From Auricularia sp. M13 (lineage: Eukaryota; Basidiomycota; Agaricomycetes; Auriculariales; Auriculariaceae), in NCBI GenBank assembly GCA_037042915.1, contig CM073201.1:2976001-3040000 (forward strand): a DNA stretch of 64,000 nucleotides, read 5' to 3'. Below, one piece after another: positions 1-9,088 of this stretch (the stretch's first letter is position 1; every line of letters starts with the position of its first letter). The notes under the pieces are model-generated. The model worked only from the letters and a program-made list of their open reading frames with translations. It did no database searches and was not told where the DNA came from. A program made the position numbers and the translations under genes.

Positions 1-321
1 TCGCGTCGATGTTCAGTGCGTCCCCTAGTCGTTCCGCGTACGATACGTTAACCGACGTCTGCAGTATCGTTGATAACGTGCGACCTGGGCGTGACGCTCG
101 AGATCACGGGCGGCGTCGCGGCGTCCGCGCTAGCGTTCATCTTCCCCGCAGCGTGCCACCTCAAGCTCATCCGCGACGACGGCGGCCGCGCCTGGTGGTG
201 GCGCCACCGCGCCCCGGCGCTGGCGTGCGTTGCGTTTGGCGTGGTCGTGCTCGTGCTGAGTCTTGCCCTCGCACTAGGCAAGGCATGGAGTCCGCAGGGC
301 GAGGTGCGACTGTGTTCGTAG
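1..321 (+). CDS. C-terminal end of an amino-acid transporter (AVT/Aa_trans family), partial
   Basis: Only the last 90 or so residues are in the window; the gene begins to the left. An exon ending at base 15, a 49-base intron (16-64, GTGCGT donor, CTGCAG acceptor) and a final exon 65-321 keep one frame. The product contains LEITGGVAASALAFIFPAAC, the conserved penultimate helix of Aa_trans (vacuolar AVT-like) transporters, followed by a short loop, a last hydrophobic helix (about 20 residues of V, L and A) and a short polar tail. Known for the family: proton-coupled amino-acid movement across vacuolar or plasma membrane. Which branch this belongs to cannot be told from the tail alone. The stop is TAG at 319-321. 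Confidence 0.72.
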
Positions 322-639
322 GACGTTGTGCTGTGCTGTATATAGATGCTGGACCGTTGCTTTCGATTCAAGTTAGTGACTGCCGAGAATATGGATACAG
401 CGAGCCTAATGCGATACCGATTCATGTCTGTTGGGTATATTTGTGACCTAGAAATTTGTTTTTGCATGCTCTGATTGGTCTCGTATTCCTACTGGATACG
501 GCATGGAGCTCGAAGGGCAATGTGTGGACGCCTGAGGATACGGCGTGCGGCACTCGATTCGGATACAGTCGTGGTAGGGTCGATCCAGTAAATTGCGACA
601 ATAACATTACAGCAAATTATATGCTTGATCCATAGCGCG
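322..639. other. Intergenic, between convergent transporter and DPM3
   Basis: No gene seen. It holds the 3' flanks of two convergent genes. The stretch around 498-530 weakly echoes the transporter's last codons (GGCATGGAG followed by a GGGC run), possibly a decayed partial duplication. Confidence 0.4.
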
Positions 640-1015
640 TCAGTCGGCGTCCATTTCCACACCTCTGCGGCGGAGGTCCTGCTTTGCCTGTTCCACTTCC
701 TGCGAGGTTTGAGCATGCTTTAATCCTACGGCAAATTCACAAACGCACCCTGGTCAATTCTTCGTACGCCTGCGGGCATTCGCGGAAGCTCAACATGGCC
801 CAGCCTAGCGTCCATAGTGAATAGGATCCAAACGAAACGAGCAGCCACCAGGGCAGCTGCAGAAGCGTCGGTGCGGTGCGTGAGGAGACGTGGCAGAAGG
901 AGCATACCACGGGAAGGATTAGGCTCGTAGGTGGAGGCAGGTCTGCGCGCAGAACAGCAACATAGATGCCGATGAGCATGCTTGAGAACGAGAAGAACGT
1001 GTTGGCGCGCGTCAT
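640..1015 (-). CDS. DPM3: Dolichol-phosphate mannosyltransferase subunit 3
   Basis: Small ER membrane subunit that tethers and stabilises the catalytic DPM1, which makes dolichol-phosphate-mannose for N-glycans, O-mannose and GPI anchors. Three exons (1015-908, 856-749, 699-640) with introns of 51 and 49 bases give 91 residues. The start MTRANTFFSF leads into a first hydrophobic helix. The family hallmark LPWWLLVSFGSYSLWTLGW follows at about residues 37-55, then FRECPQAYEEL and a charged C-terminal coiled-coil tail, EVEQAKQDLRRRGVEMDAD. That is the usual length and order for fungal DPM3. The first intron is a multiple of three and has no stop, so its retention would still give an open protein; removing it restores the family spacing. 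It is divergent from the F-box gene, with only 67 bases between start codons. Confidence 0.93.
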
Positions 1016-1082
1016 GGTGAGAGCAAAGCCGCTGGTGCACGTTTCCAGCTCCGATTGCACGGCTTGTCTTCCTCCTGTTCAG
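1016..1082. promoter_or_regulatory. Very short bidirectional promoter, DPM3 / F-box gene
   Basis: The two start codons are 67 bases apart on opposite strands, so both core promoters must overlap here or lie inside the neighbour's 5' end. No clear TATA box is visible. Confidence 0.45.
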
Positions 1083-2510
1083 ATGGCTCATCGGGCGCCT
1101 CGAGTGGACCGTACGCGCAGACTTCCCGCCGAGCTGCTACTGCGAACTTTCGACTACCTCGAGTGTGATGCGTGGTCTATGATGCTCGTTCCTGGAGCCG
1201 TGTGCTCGCGATGGCGCGCGCTCGCGCTGTCTCACCCGGTTTTCAGTCGGCACATCAGCATTGGGCCCATTACCAGCGGCAGCATGTCCATCCTTCTTGC
1301 ACAGTTGGCAGCCGGAGAATCGACTGGAGCTGGCTTCGAGCTAGCCTTTGTCGGTCCGCCGCCAACAGATGTGCTGCCTGTGCTGCCACATCTCGTCACA
1401 CACATGGCCCGCTGCCAATCCATCCATCTTTTCCATCAGGGCGTTCCTTCGCAGTGGCGCGCCTTCCTCTACGCCCTGTGTCAACGCCCTGCGCCGCGGC
1501 TTCGGAAGCTCGAAATCTTGACGATGCACTTTCCCTTCAAGTCTGACGCAGTTGACCCGGACGAGGAGACTATGGGACCAATACAAATTTCCCCAGCCAT
1601 ATTCTGTGGTCAAGCATCGCGCCTGCGGTCTCTCAGCCTAATGGGTCCGTCGATCGCGATGATCCAACAAGGCGCCAAAATTTCAGCGTTTGCCGCCGTG
1701 GAGAGCCTCGAGTTGCGTTGTGGTTTCCCACCATACGGCCACTCATACAGCCTTTTTGCTGCTTTTCCTTCGCTCCGCCGACTGATGATCTACGCTGGAG
1801 GGATTCTTCCGCCGCCTGTTGACGTGGGCCTGCTGGCCGCTTTGGAACTCGACTACACGCTATTCGTCGCTCTGCCGGTATCCTGGGCAGCTGCCATTGC
1901 TGCCGTTGGCCTCATGCGCATCCCCGAGCTTGAAGTTGGCGGTGACAAGAGCGGACCGGGTCCTATTGCTCAGATGTTGGTCATACCGTACACGACATGT
2001 CTGCGGGGACCATTGAGCCTCTCATTCCGACACCATCATCTACAACAGACGACCATCGTGCTCCGCTCCCAGGGCCATAAACGGACGCTGACTATTACCG
2101 ACGTGTTCAAGTGGAACTCATCTATCTGTCTCAAATGGATGTCAACATTGGCGGTTATTCTTCCCCGAATAACCAGGCTAGATGTCTGGTACCATGCCCG
2201 GTCGTTGCTCTTTAACGACCTCTCGTTTCCCGCCGTGCAGACGATGGCTATCCACCTCGATGGCCCGCTCCTCAATACGGCGCGGCCAACCACGTGTGCG
2301 AAGTTTCCTTCACTCCGTGAATTGGTAGTCCACACGTGTCCTGTCGCCCCAAACGCGCCAGTCCGTGTCCACGCCAATTTCGTGGCCGACCTCTTCGAGC
2401 CAATGCTTGCTGTGACAAGCCCACCGTCGCTCATCGTCAAACCACCGCTGCAGCTGATCGGTGATCGTACCTTGCTGCTCACTCGTGTCCGCGCAATTAC
2501 TGAAGTATAG
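1083..2510 (+). CDS. F-box protein with leucine-rich-like C-terminal region
   Basis: Single-exon gene, 475 residues from the ATG at 1083. Starting at the upstream ATG at 966 would overlap DPM3 and add a tail without F-box character. Residues 13-60 form an F-box: RRLPAELLLRTFDYL, then CSRWRALALSHPVFSRHI. Such proteins dock on Skp1 and recruit targets to SCF ubiquitin ligases, with the long C-terminal part as the presumed receptor. The rest is a leucine-rich series of short strands ending in PPLQLIGDRTLLL. The same architecture and ending (SPLVLVGDRTVLD) occur in the gene at 34445-35884, so the two are paralogues of the large, fast-evolving basidiomycete F-box set. The substrate is unknown. Confidence 0.85.
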   Translation: MAHRAPRVDRTRRLPAELLLRTFDYLECDAWSMMLVPGAVCSRWRALALSHPVFSRHISIGPITSGSMSILLAQLAAGESTGAGFELAFVGPPPTDVLPVLPHLVTHMARCQSIHLFHQGVPSQWRAFLYALCQRPAPRLRKLEILTMHFPFKSDAVDPDEETMGPIQISPAIFCGQASRLRSLSLMGPSIAMIQQGAKISAFAAVESLELRCGFPPYGHSYSLFAAFPSLRRLMIYAGGILPPPVDVGLLAALELDYTLFVALPVSWAAAIAAVGLMRIPELEVGGDKSGPGPIAQMLVIPYTTCLRGPLSLSFRHHHLQQTTIVLRSQGHKRTLTITDVFKWNSSICLKWMSTLAVILPRITRLDVWYHARSLLFNDLSFPAVQTMAIHLDGPLLNTARPTTCAKFPSLRELVVHTCPVAPNAPVRVHANFVADLFEPMLAVTSPPSLIVKPPLQLIGDRTLLLTRVRAITEV

Positions 2511-3212
2511 CGCTGCATTAGCATTAGTCTGTCCTTCAGACGGAATCGCACTTGCACACCCAGGACCAACTGGATCGATTATGCTGTCTCGCACTCAGTG
2601 CAAACTGCGAGTACGTAGCTTTGTCCACGAGTCGGGCTTATCCTTGGCCCATTCCGTTTGAACCACGGCGTGTGCGGGCAGTCACTGCCCATACCTAGTC
2701 GTTACTAGAGTATGATACGCACATTATTCGCCTGGAGCAGCAGTATATACTATAGTAAGAGGTTGAGATCGTAGCAGAAGTTCATAAACGAGCGCCATTT
2801 GCAGAGCCGGGGTGATGTACACAAAGCCTTACGGCCGGCGAGAAGCTTTGTGGCTTGCGTGGCCTTCGTTTGGCGCGACTATCTGTTGCCTCTCATGAAG
2901 TTCACAGTACATGGGCATTACATAACGGGATTAGGGAGTTAATCAATGGGTATGCTACCTTGATGGGATATTGCTAGGTGTGTCCCCGCACCTCGTCAAA
3001 CGACGTGCGGGTCGGAATGCGACACGTAGGTACAGTAGTGCTCGCGGGAGGAAATTGGGCATGGCCGCGTCACCACTGTCATCCAGATGACCAAATGCCA
3101 ATGAACCACGTGCGCGTACCGCGGCGCCGGCGCCGACTCGATTAGATTCTGTATATAAGCCGGATCAAGAGCCTCGCGATCGTGAACCATATCCAGACAG
3201 AGGATCCGCGAA
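2511..3212. other. Intergenic; contains beta-lactamase-like gene 1 promoter
   Basis: No gene recognised. A TATA box (TATATAAG, near 3151) lies about 60 bases before the ATG at 3213 and is a plausible core promoter. Confidence 0.5.
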
Positions 3213-4382
3213 ATGGCAAAGGTGCATGGAACGTGCGACCCACGCTTCGCCGAAGTCGAACGGATTTTCCAGTCCTTCTTGGACTCTGGCGACGAACTCG
3301 GCGCCTCGTTCGCAGTCACCATCGAAGGGGTCAACGTAATCGACCTTTGGGGCGGCTATGCCGACGCCGCCAAGACGCGCGCTTGGGAGCGCGACACTAT
3401 CACAACCGTGTGGTCGACATCGAAGACTATCACGGCGCTGGCGGCCCTCATCTGCGTCGAGCGCGGCATGCTGAACGTGGACGAGCCCGTTGCCACCTAC
3501 TGGCCCGAGTTTGGCGCCGCGGGCAAGCAGGACATCCTCGTGCGCCACGTGCTGTCGCACACGTCGGGCGTCTCAGGCTGGGACAAGGAGCTCTCGTTTG
3601 AGGAAACCGCCGACCTACCGTACGCGACCGCGCTGCTCGCCGCGCAGGCCGCCTGGTCCACGCCCCCTGGCGCCCACATCTGCTACCAGTCTTTCAATCA
3701 CGGCCACCTCGTCGGCGAGCTCGTGAGACGCGTCACGGGAAAGCCACTCCGCCGCTTCGTCGCCGAGGAGATTACGGGGCCTCTTGGGACGGCCGACTTC
3801 CAGCTCGGCGCAGAGGAAAAAGACTGGCACCGCGTCGCTGAGATCATCCCTCCGCCCCCTTTCCCCTCCGGTAACCCCTTTGCGCACCTACCGCCAGACA
3901 GCATCACCGTCAAGACGTTCCGCAGCCCGTCGCCTGACGCGTCACGGGCCAACTTGGAGGCGTGGCGGCGCGCGGACATCGGCGCTGCCAACGGCCACGC
4001 CAACGCGCGCGGTGTCGCACGCGTGCTCTCAGTCGTGGCGTTGAACGGAGCGCCGGTCGACGGTGTGAAGCTTCTGTCTGAGAAGACGATTGCGCGCATC
4101 TTCGAGGAGCAGGGCCGCGGCCGCGACCTCGTGTCGGGTGCGAACATGCGCACCGGAATCGGCTTTGGGTTGACCGGCAAGGAGACAATCGCAGACTGGT
4201 TGCCTGAAGACGAGCGCATCTGCTACTGGGGAGGTTGGGGCGGCAGCGTGGGGATCATGGACTTGCGCAGGCATATGTCGATTGCCTATGTCATGAACAA
4301 GATGGACAACGCCTTGTTTGGGAACGAGCCCGCGAAGGCGCTCGTCTCCGCCGTGTATAAGGCGTTGGGAATGGAGATTTAG
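3213..4382 (+). CDS. Beta-lactamase-fold serine hydrolase/esterase, tandem copy 1
   Basis: Intronless, 389 residues, starting at MAKVHGTCDPRF. It belongs to the class C beta-lactamase-related family (PF00144), whose fungal members are esterases or transesterases more often than drug-degrading enzymes. The SxxK nucleophile motif is S68-T-S-K71 (VWSTSKTITALAALICVERG), the catalytic tyrosine is probably Y158 in ICYQSFNHGH, and the third-motif equivalent is the glycine-rich YWGGWGGSVG near the C-terminus. There is no signal peptide, so it is probably cytosolic. Gene 5060-6211 is a close direct duplicate in the same orientation; the main length difference is the proline-rich loop after VAEI. The substrate cannot be assigned from sequence. 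Confidence 0.9.
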   Translation: MAKVHGTCDPRFAEVERIFQSFLDSGDELGASFAVTIEGVNVIDLWGGYADAAKTRAWERDTITTVWSTSKTITALAALICVERGMLNVDEPVATYWPEFGAAGKQDILVRHVLSHTSGVSGWDKELSFEETADLPYATALLAAQAAWSTPPGAHICYQSFNHGHLVGELVRRVTGKPLRRFVAEEITGPLGTADFQLGAEEKDWHRVAEIIPPPPFPSGNPFAHLPPDSITVKTFRSPSPDASRANLEAWRRADIGAANGHANARGVARVLSVVALNGAPVDGVKLLSEKTIARIFEEQGRGRDLVSGANMRTGIGFGLTGKETIADWLPEDERICYWGGWGGSVGIMDLRRHMSIAYVMNKMDNALFGNEPAKALVSAVYKALGMEI

Positions 4383-5059
4383 GGTATGTAAGAGTAGATT
4401 ATGAACGGGAGTGGTGCTCTGCCACGCATCGTGGCCATCGAGCGGTATGCTCAGGAACGAGAAGAGAACGCATTGTACAGATTCAGTCAATGCGATAGCG
4501 ACGAGCCCAGGACGAGCCGTGATTCCAAGCCCTGATTGCACGCTTACCATTAGCACCCGTCGTTTAATGAACGTGAGTGGCATTTGGGAGCCTTTCTCGA
4601 TGAACTCATTCGACTTCTTGACACTACCTTTAATGCTCCTGAGGCTCACCTGCAACATCCACGAGACGAACTGAGGGCGCCATAAACGGCTTGCACTGGA
4701 TACTAGTGCACTATGTGATCAGTGATCATTGGCTGTTTGACCCCGAAAAAGAAAAGATCAATCCGTCCCCCGCAAAAACAGATTTTGCGTCCCCCTAGTC
4801 TCCTTTGCAGACTTTACGGAGGAAGACAATCGTTCCAAACTGGCACGACGTATACGGAGTTGCTTTACTCCGGCCGGGAGGCTGAGACAAGCCTGAGATG
4901 TCCATGTGCATCCTCGACTGACTAAATAAGCTGATGTAAGTCTCAAACGCAGCGCCAGATCATGACGGTCCGTGGAACAAGCTGGAATGACTTGCATCCC
5001 CGTTATAAGTATGAGCACGATAGTCCACCATCTACCACATACAGTACACAGCGCCTCGG
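4383..5059. other. Intergenic between the hydrolase duplicates; DPM3-like relic
   Basis: No intact gene. Bases about 4430-4550 resemble the antisense of the DPM3 5' end (shared GAACGAGAAGA and a TGATTGCACG block in the same order), suggesting a decayed fragment copy. A TATA-like TTATAAG near 5004 precedes the ATG at 5060. Confidence 0.4.
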
Positions 5060-6211
5060 ATGGCAAAAGTACAAGGCACCTGCGACCCGCGTTTCGCCGA
5101 AGTCGAGCGGATCTTCCAGTCTTTCTTGGACTCTGGCGAGGAACTCGGCGCCTCGTTTGTAGTCAACATCGATGGGGTCAATGTGATCGACCTCTGGGGC
5201 GGCTATGCCGACGCCGCCAAGACGCGCGCCTGGGAACGCGACACCATCACGACTGTATGGTCGACATCGAAGACCATTACCGCACTGGCCGCCCTCATCT
5301 GCGTCGAGCGCGGCCTGCTACATCTGGACGAACCCGTCGCCACTTACTGGCCCGAGTTCGGCGCGGCGGGCAAGAAGGAAATCCTCGTGCGCCACGTGCT
5401 GTCGCACACGTCGGGCGTCTCAGGATGGGACAAATTGGTCTCGTTTGAGGAGATCGCCAACCTGCCGTACTCGACCGCGCTCCTCGCTGCACAGCCCGCG
5501 TGGTCTACGCCCCCTGGCGCCCACATCTGCTACCAGGCGGTGAATCACGGCCACCTGGTCGGCGAGCTAGTGCGACGTGTCACTGGCAAGTCGTTGCGCC
5601 GCTTCGTGGCCGAGGAGATTACGGGGCCGCTCGGGACGGACGACTTCCAGCTAGGCGCAGAGGAAAAGGACTGGCACCGCGTCGCTGAGATCGTTCCCCC
5701 GCCAGAGCAACCCAATAGCAACCCCCCAGCGCCGGACAGCATTACCGTCAAGACGTTCAGAACCCTGCCCATCGACGCCAACTCGGAGCAATGGCGACGG
5801 GCGGACATCGGCGCCGCGAACGGCCACGCCAATGGGCGCGGTGTCGCGCGCGTGCTATCAGTCGTGGCCCTGGGCGGCGCGCCAGTCGACGGCGTGACGC
5901 TACTCTCAGAGAGGACTATTGCGCGCATTTTCGAGGAGCAGTGTCGCGGCCTTGACCTCGCCACTCGCGCGAACATGCGCATGGGAATCGGCTTTGGGTT
6001 GACCGGCAAGGAGACGACCGCTGGCTGGCTGCCTGAAGACGAGCGTATCTGCTACTGGGGCGGTTGGGGCGGCAGCGTGGGGATCATGGACGTGGGCAGG
6101 CATATGTCGATTGGGTATGTCATGAACAAGTTGGAGAACGCGCTGTTCGGGAATGAGCGCTCCAAGGCACTCGTCACGGCCGTGTACAAAGCGCTGGGCG
6201 TGGAGCCGTGA
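5060..6211 (+). CDS. Beta-lactamase-fold serine hydrolase/esterase, tandem copy 2
   Basis: Intronless, 383 residues, starting at MAKVQGTCDPRF and collinear with the upstream copy over its whole length. It keeps S68-T-S-K71, the ICYQAVNHGH tyrosine motif and the YWGGWGGSVG motif, so it should be catalytically competent. Differences cluster in the acyl-pocket loop (a shorter proline/asparagine stretch around residues 212-225) and in the C-terminal third, for example GRHMSIGYVMNKL in place of RRHMSIAYVMNKM. This pattern fits a local tandem duplication followed by divergence of the specificity loop. There is no signal peptide and no sign of decay. The substrate is unknown. Confidence 0.9.
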   Translation: MAKVQGTCDPRFAEVERIFQSFLDSGEELGASFVVNIDGVNVIDLWGGYADAAKTRAWERDTITTVWSTSKTITALAALICVERGLLHLDEPVATYWPEFGAAGKKEILVRHVLSHTSGVSGWDKLVSFEEIANLPYSTALLAAQPAWSTPPGAHICYQAVNHGHLVGELVRRVTGKSLRRFVAEEITGPLGTDDFQLGAEEKDWHRVAEIVPPPEQPNSNPPAPDSITVKTFRTLPIDANSEQWRRADIGAANGHANGRGVARVLSVVALGGAPVDGVTLLSERTIARIFEEQCRGLDLATRANMRMGIGFGLTGKETTAGWLPEDERICYWGGWGGSVGIMDVGRHMSIGYVMNKLENALFGNERSKALVTAVYKALGVEP

Positions 6212-6675
6212 AAGAAGATGTTGCATTGGAATGTAAACGGGAGGAAGCCTTTCCATCCTAGTCCTTGTGCCGTTTTGATTAAATCGCATGTTTGCCTGTC
6301 AGATGGACTCCTGCAAGACGGACAACTACTTATGGTCAGCCCGATAGCAAGGATGATGTATCGATGGCCCTCGTACTGCTTACTGGGTATAGCCAAGCCG
6401 CGGCAGCAACGCGGCAGTCGGGTACGAGGATGACCAGCCAGATGAGGGACGTGTCACTACAAATGCCGCGGAAGAGCATGCGATTAAAGCGGAAACTCAG
6501 TAGACTAGCGCAATGGCACCGCAACCAAGGATAACACCCCGCACCGCGAGAATACAACCAGCGTTTCGCGCCAATATGGATACGGACCAGTTGAGCAGAG
6601 AAATATTTAGAAATACTTATAGTGGGTGTGATTGCACAGCTACTAGGCAATGTGCACAAAGTGTTGATGGTATTA
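6212..6675. other. Intergenic, convergent 3' flanks
   Basis: Nothing recognised. It separates the hydrolase copy from the DUF3128 gene on the opposite strand and becomes AT-rich around 6600-6680. Confidence 0.4.
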
Positions 6676-7192
6676 TTATTGAGCAGTCGTGGCCGATGAT
6701 ATGGGAATGGAGACTCCCTTTTGGTCGATGGGCAGCGGGTAATTCTGTAAGGGCTCCCTAAAAACATGAGGTCAACATACCAAGGCACCAAGACCAGTGA
6801 AAAAGACGACCGCACGTTCTATACTCCCACACGTCTTCGCTGCTGCGGCCAAGACGTCTGCGCGCCCACCACTCTGCGCGGCGCTGTATCCATGCTTCAC
6901 GTCGCTGCTCGGGTCCGAGGCTGTTGAAAGCCATACACCACTTCCAGTCTTCGAAGAAGCGCGAGCACTGTGCGCGTGTCCCGTAGCGGTACAGCGAGCG
7001 AGCTTGCGAATGGAGCACTGGATGGATGGTGGTTAAGTTGTAATTGCGTGAGAAAGAATTTTTTGGCGCACAGTTGCACTTGAAATATTCGTCGAGCGTA
7101 CTGAAGCACGTTGGAATATCCGCTGGAGTAGGATGCACCTTCTCGAGGTAGGCTTTCTCCTGTTGAACTGCTGTCTCGAAACTCGTCGTCAT
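6676..7192 (-). CDS. EMI1: Twin-Cx9C protein of the DUF3128 / Emi1 family
   Basis: Three exons (7192-7072, 7017-6816, 6757-6676) separated by introns of 54 and 56 bases; 134 residues, all phases consistent. It contains two Cx9C motifs, C-FSTLDEYFK-C and C-SRFFEDWKW-C, linked by SQARSLYRYG and followed by RREAWIQRRAEWWARRR and SSEDVWEYRTEPL. This is the full DUF3128 signature, including the family's WWA-arginine helix. Known for twin Cx9C proteins: import by Mia40 and oxidation in the mitochondrial intermembrane space. Yeast Emi1 was found through its effect on early meiotic gene induction, and its molecular role is unsettled. The second intron falls inside the conserved YRT-EPL junction, which supports the last exon. 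Confidence 0.85.
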
Positions 7193-7562
7193 CGTTCAGA
7201 AGGACGGGGCCGGCGCGGAGTATGAAAGCGTGAAGCACTTTGCCCTCTTCCCAATTTCCATTCCGCCATGCTGGCCATCGATGGTAGGCATACTACCTCG
7301 TATGCAACGGGAATTTTCCAAGCTAGCCTGTGTATCCCGCTATGGGTACTAGTGCTGACATGCTGGCGACCAACTGGCGACCGAACCAATTCGCACCGAA
7401 CGGAGCCATCAATTGCACGAGGAAAATGGCGGAATATATATATATATATATTTAAAATCGAAGTATTAACCCCGCTGATATATTAACCACTACAATCGAC
7501 CGCTGCACGAGTAACGACAGGAATTGGGCCGTGAACCCAAGGTGGAGTGGTTTACGAGACGA
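7193..7562. other. Intergenic with TA microsatellite
   Basis: 5' flank of the DUF3128 gene and 3' flank of the WSC gene. It contains a short (TA)n run (about 7434-7450) and no gene. Confidence 0.5.
7434..7450. repeat. (TA)n microsatellite
   Basis: Uninterrupted alternating A and T over about 17 bases, followed by an AT-rich stretch. Confidence 0.8.
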
Positions 7563-9088
7563 CTACGATTGCACGGCTGATGGCAGGTAATAGACCAGGT
7601 TCGCACCAGGTCCGCCGCAAAACTCGTTTGCGTTCCCGTTGCAAGGTAGCTGGCACTTCTCGTCCGGCAGCGTCTCACCCGGCGGCAAAGCGACATTATC
7701 GCAACCTATGCAAATGGACGTTTCAATGCTACAGTCATGGGACGGGCTCATCACTTACGGCACTCCTGCATGCACATCAGCCTGCGGATTATCTCTGGAG
7801 TATGGCCCAATACGACATACCTCACCGAATTGGAGACCAGCCACAGTGAAGTTGGCTGCGGCGCATGCATCCAAGCATTTCTCAACAGTAACCTGCTCGA
7901 TGTCAATGTCCATGCCATGGTCGATCTCACGTGGTCCAGAGCCTGCCTCTCTGTCGATTCTTCAGCATTCAACACAGTTCCTTCAGTCACCAAGTACGCA
8001 CGCGTTGCAGGACAAGTACTTCCACTCCGCGTAGCTTTGGACGATGCTCGCCGGCCCACTCGTGAATGGTCTGTTGGCATACTGGTAGAGATTCATCGAG
8101 CCGCGGCCACCGCATAGCTCGTGTGGGTCGCCACCGCATGCCGACGTACATTCAGCATCGGAGATCTGCAGGTGGTTGTACAGCACGGCGTTCCCGCAGA
8201 CTACCGACGTTCTCAATGAGCATCCACTGAATTCCATGCACTCGGATGGACGTACAGCACTGTAGCCCGAACTCGAGGGCCGCGAGGGTGTATCCATCAT
8301 TTTGGCAGGTAGTCACGCAATCTTCTACCGTCATTCCATCGGAGCCGCCGCCGTCGTGGTGCAGGGCGCGGGTCTGCGGGTCGTCGCTACACATTCGCGA
8401 CGCTCAGCGCATATACAGTATTTCCGACTTCAGGTCTGAGACCCACCTCCAACAACCAAGCGACTTCCACAGACGAATCTTTGGAACGGCCGTGGGCGTC
8501 ACGAACGGCTTGCGCTCGTAGATGAGGATGCGCTTCCCGCTCTGTCCGCCGCAGAACTGCTTCTTGTCTCCATGGCAAGGTTCGCTGCAAGACGTGATCA
8601 TGGCCGGCCGCCCTCCGTCTTTGATGATGTTGCCACAGTCTGCGGCATTTGGAACACACCCCTCAGAGCCTAGCTAAAGCTCAAGTTAACCCGAAGGGAC
8701 TCACGGCATTGCGTTCCACCTTCGAGACCGGCGAAAATGAAGCCAGATTTATCGCAGATGTCGATGCAGGTCTTGACGTCCATCTTGGGGCTGTCCTCAT
8801 ACAAGTACGAGAGTGTCCCCGCCTTCGATTCTCTGGGGGAGTTGCGTCAACGGAAGTGCAGTATTCAGCAGGAATATGCACACTCAAAACATCCAATTTC
8901 ATCCCAGCCATCCTCTGACGGGACTACGGTCGGCGTCGGGGAATTACTCGGAGGCTGCGAGACCGTGGCAAATACTATCTGCGCAACACAAAGTTCGTCA
9001 GATTGCCATCATCACGGTTTGCGTCTCCTGTGCTCACTGAAGAGAAGGATAGGGCTAAAACGAGTGTTCTGGTCATCGCGTTCATCAT
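7563..9088 (-). CDS. Secreted protein with three WSC domains
   Basis: Nine exons reading from the ATG at 9088: 9088-9038, 8978-8884, 8832-8705, 8639-8447, 8386-8256, 8200-8002, 7959-7821, 7765-7759 and 7705-7563. They sum to 361 residues with no frame break. An N-terminal hydrophobic segment (TLVLALSFSS then IVFA) is a likely signal peptide. Three cysteine-rich WSC repeats follow, each with the C-xCGN pattern (GGTQCHCGN, GLQCFCGN, EECRCDN) and a closing FCGG/LCGG/FCGG motif. WSC domains are carbohydrate-binding modules of wall sensors and secreted glycan-binding proteins. No transmembrane sensor tail or oxidase domain is present, so this is a free WSC protein, probably binding wall or plant glycans. 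Exon 8 is only 7 bases (GAGTGCC) and supplies the conserved EC of the third domain. One intron (8001-7960) is short at 42 bases. Confidence 0.88.

Noticed and set aside
966-1082. Upstream extension of the F-box protein to the ATG at 966
   Set aside because: It lies on the reverse complement of DPM3 exon 1 and adds no conserved residues.
4029-4658. 209-codon frame antisense to hydrolase copy 1
   Set aside because: Shadow frame; begins in intergenic sequence and has no family features.
7983-8300. Short independent cysteine-rich ORFs on the minus strand
   Set aside because: They are individual exons of the single WSC gene joined by phase-consistent introns.
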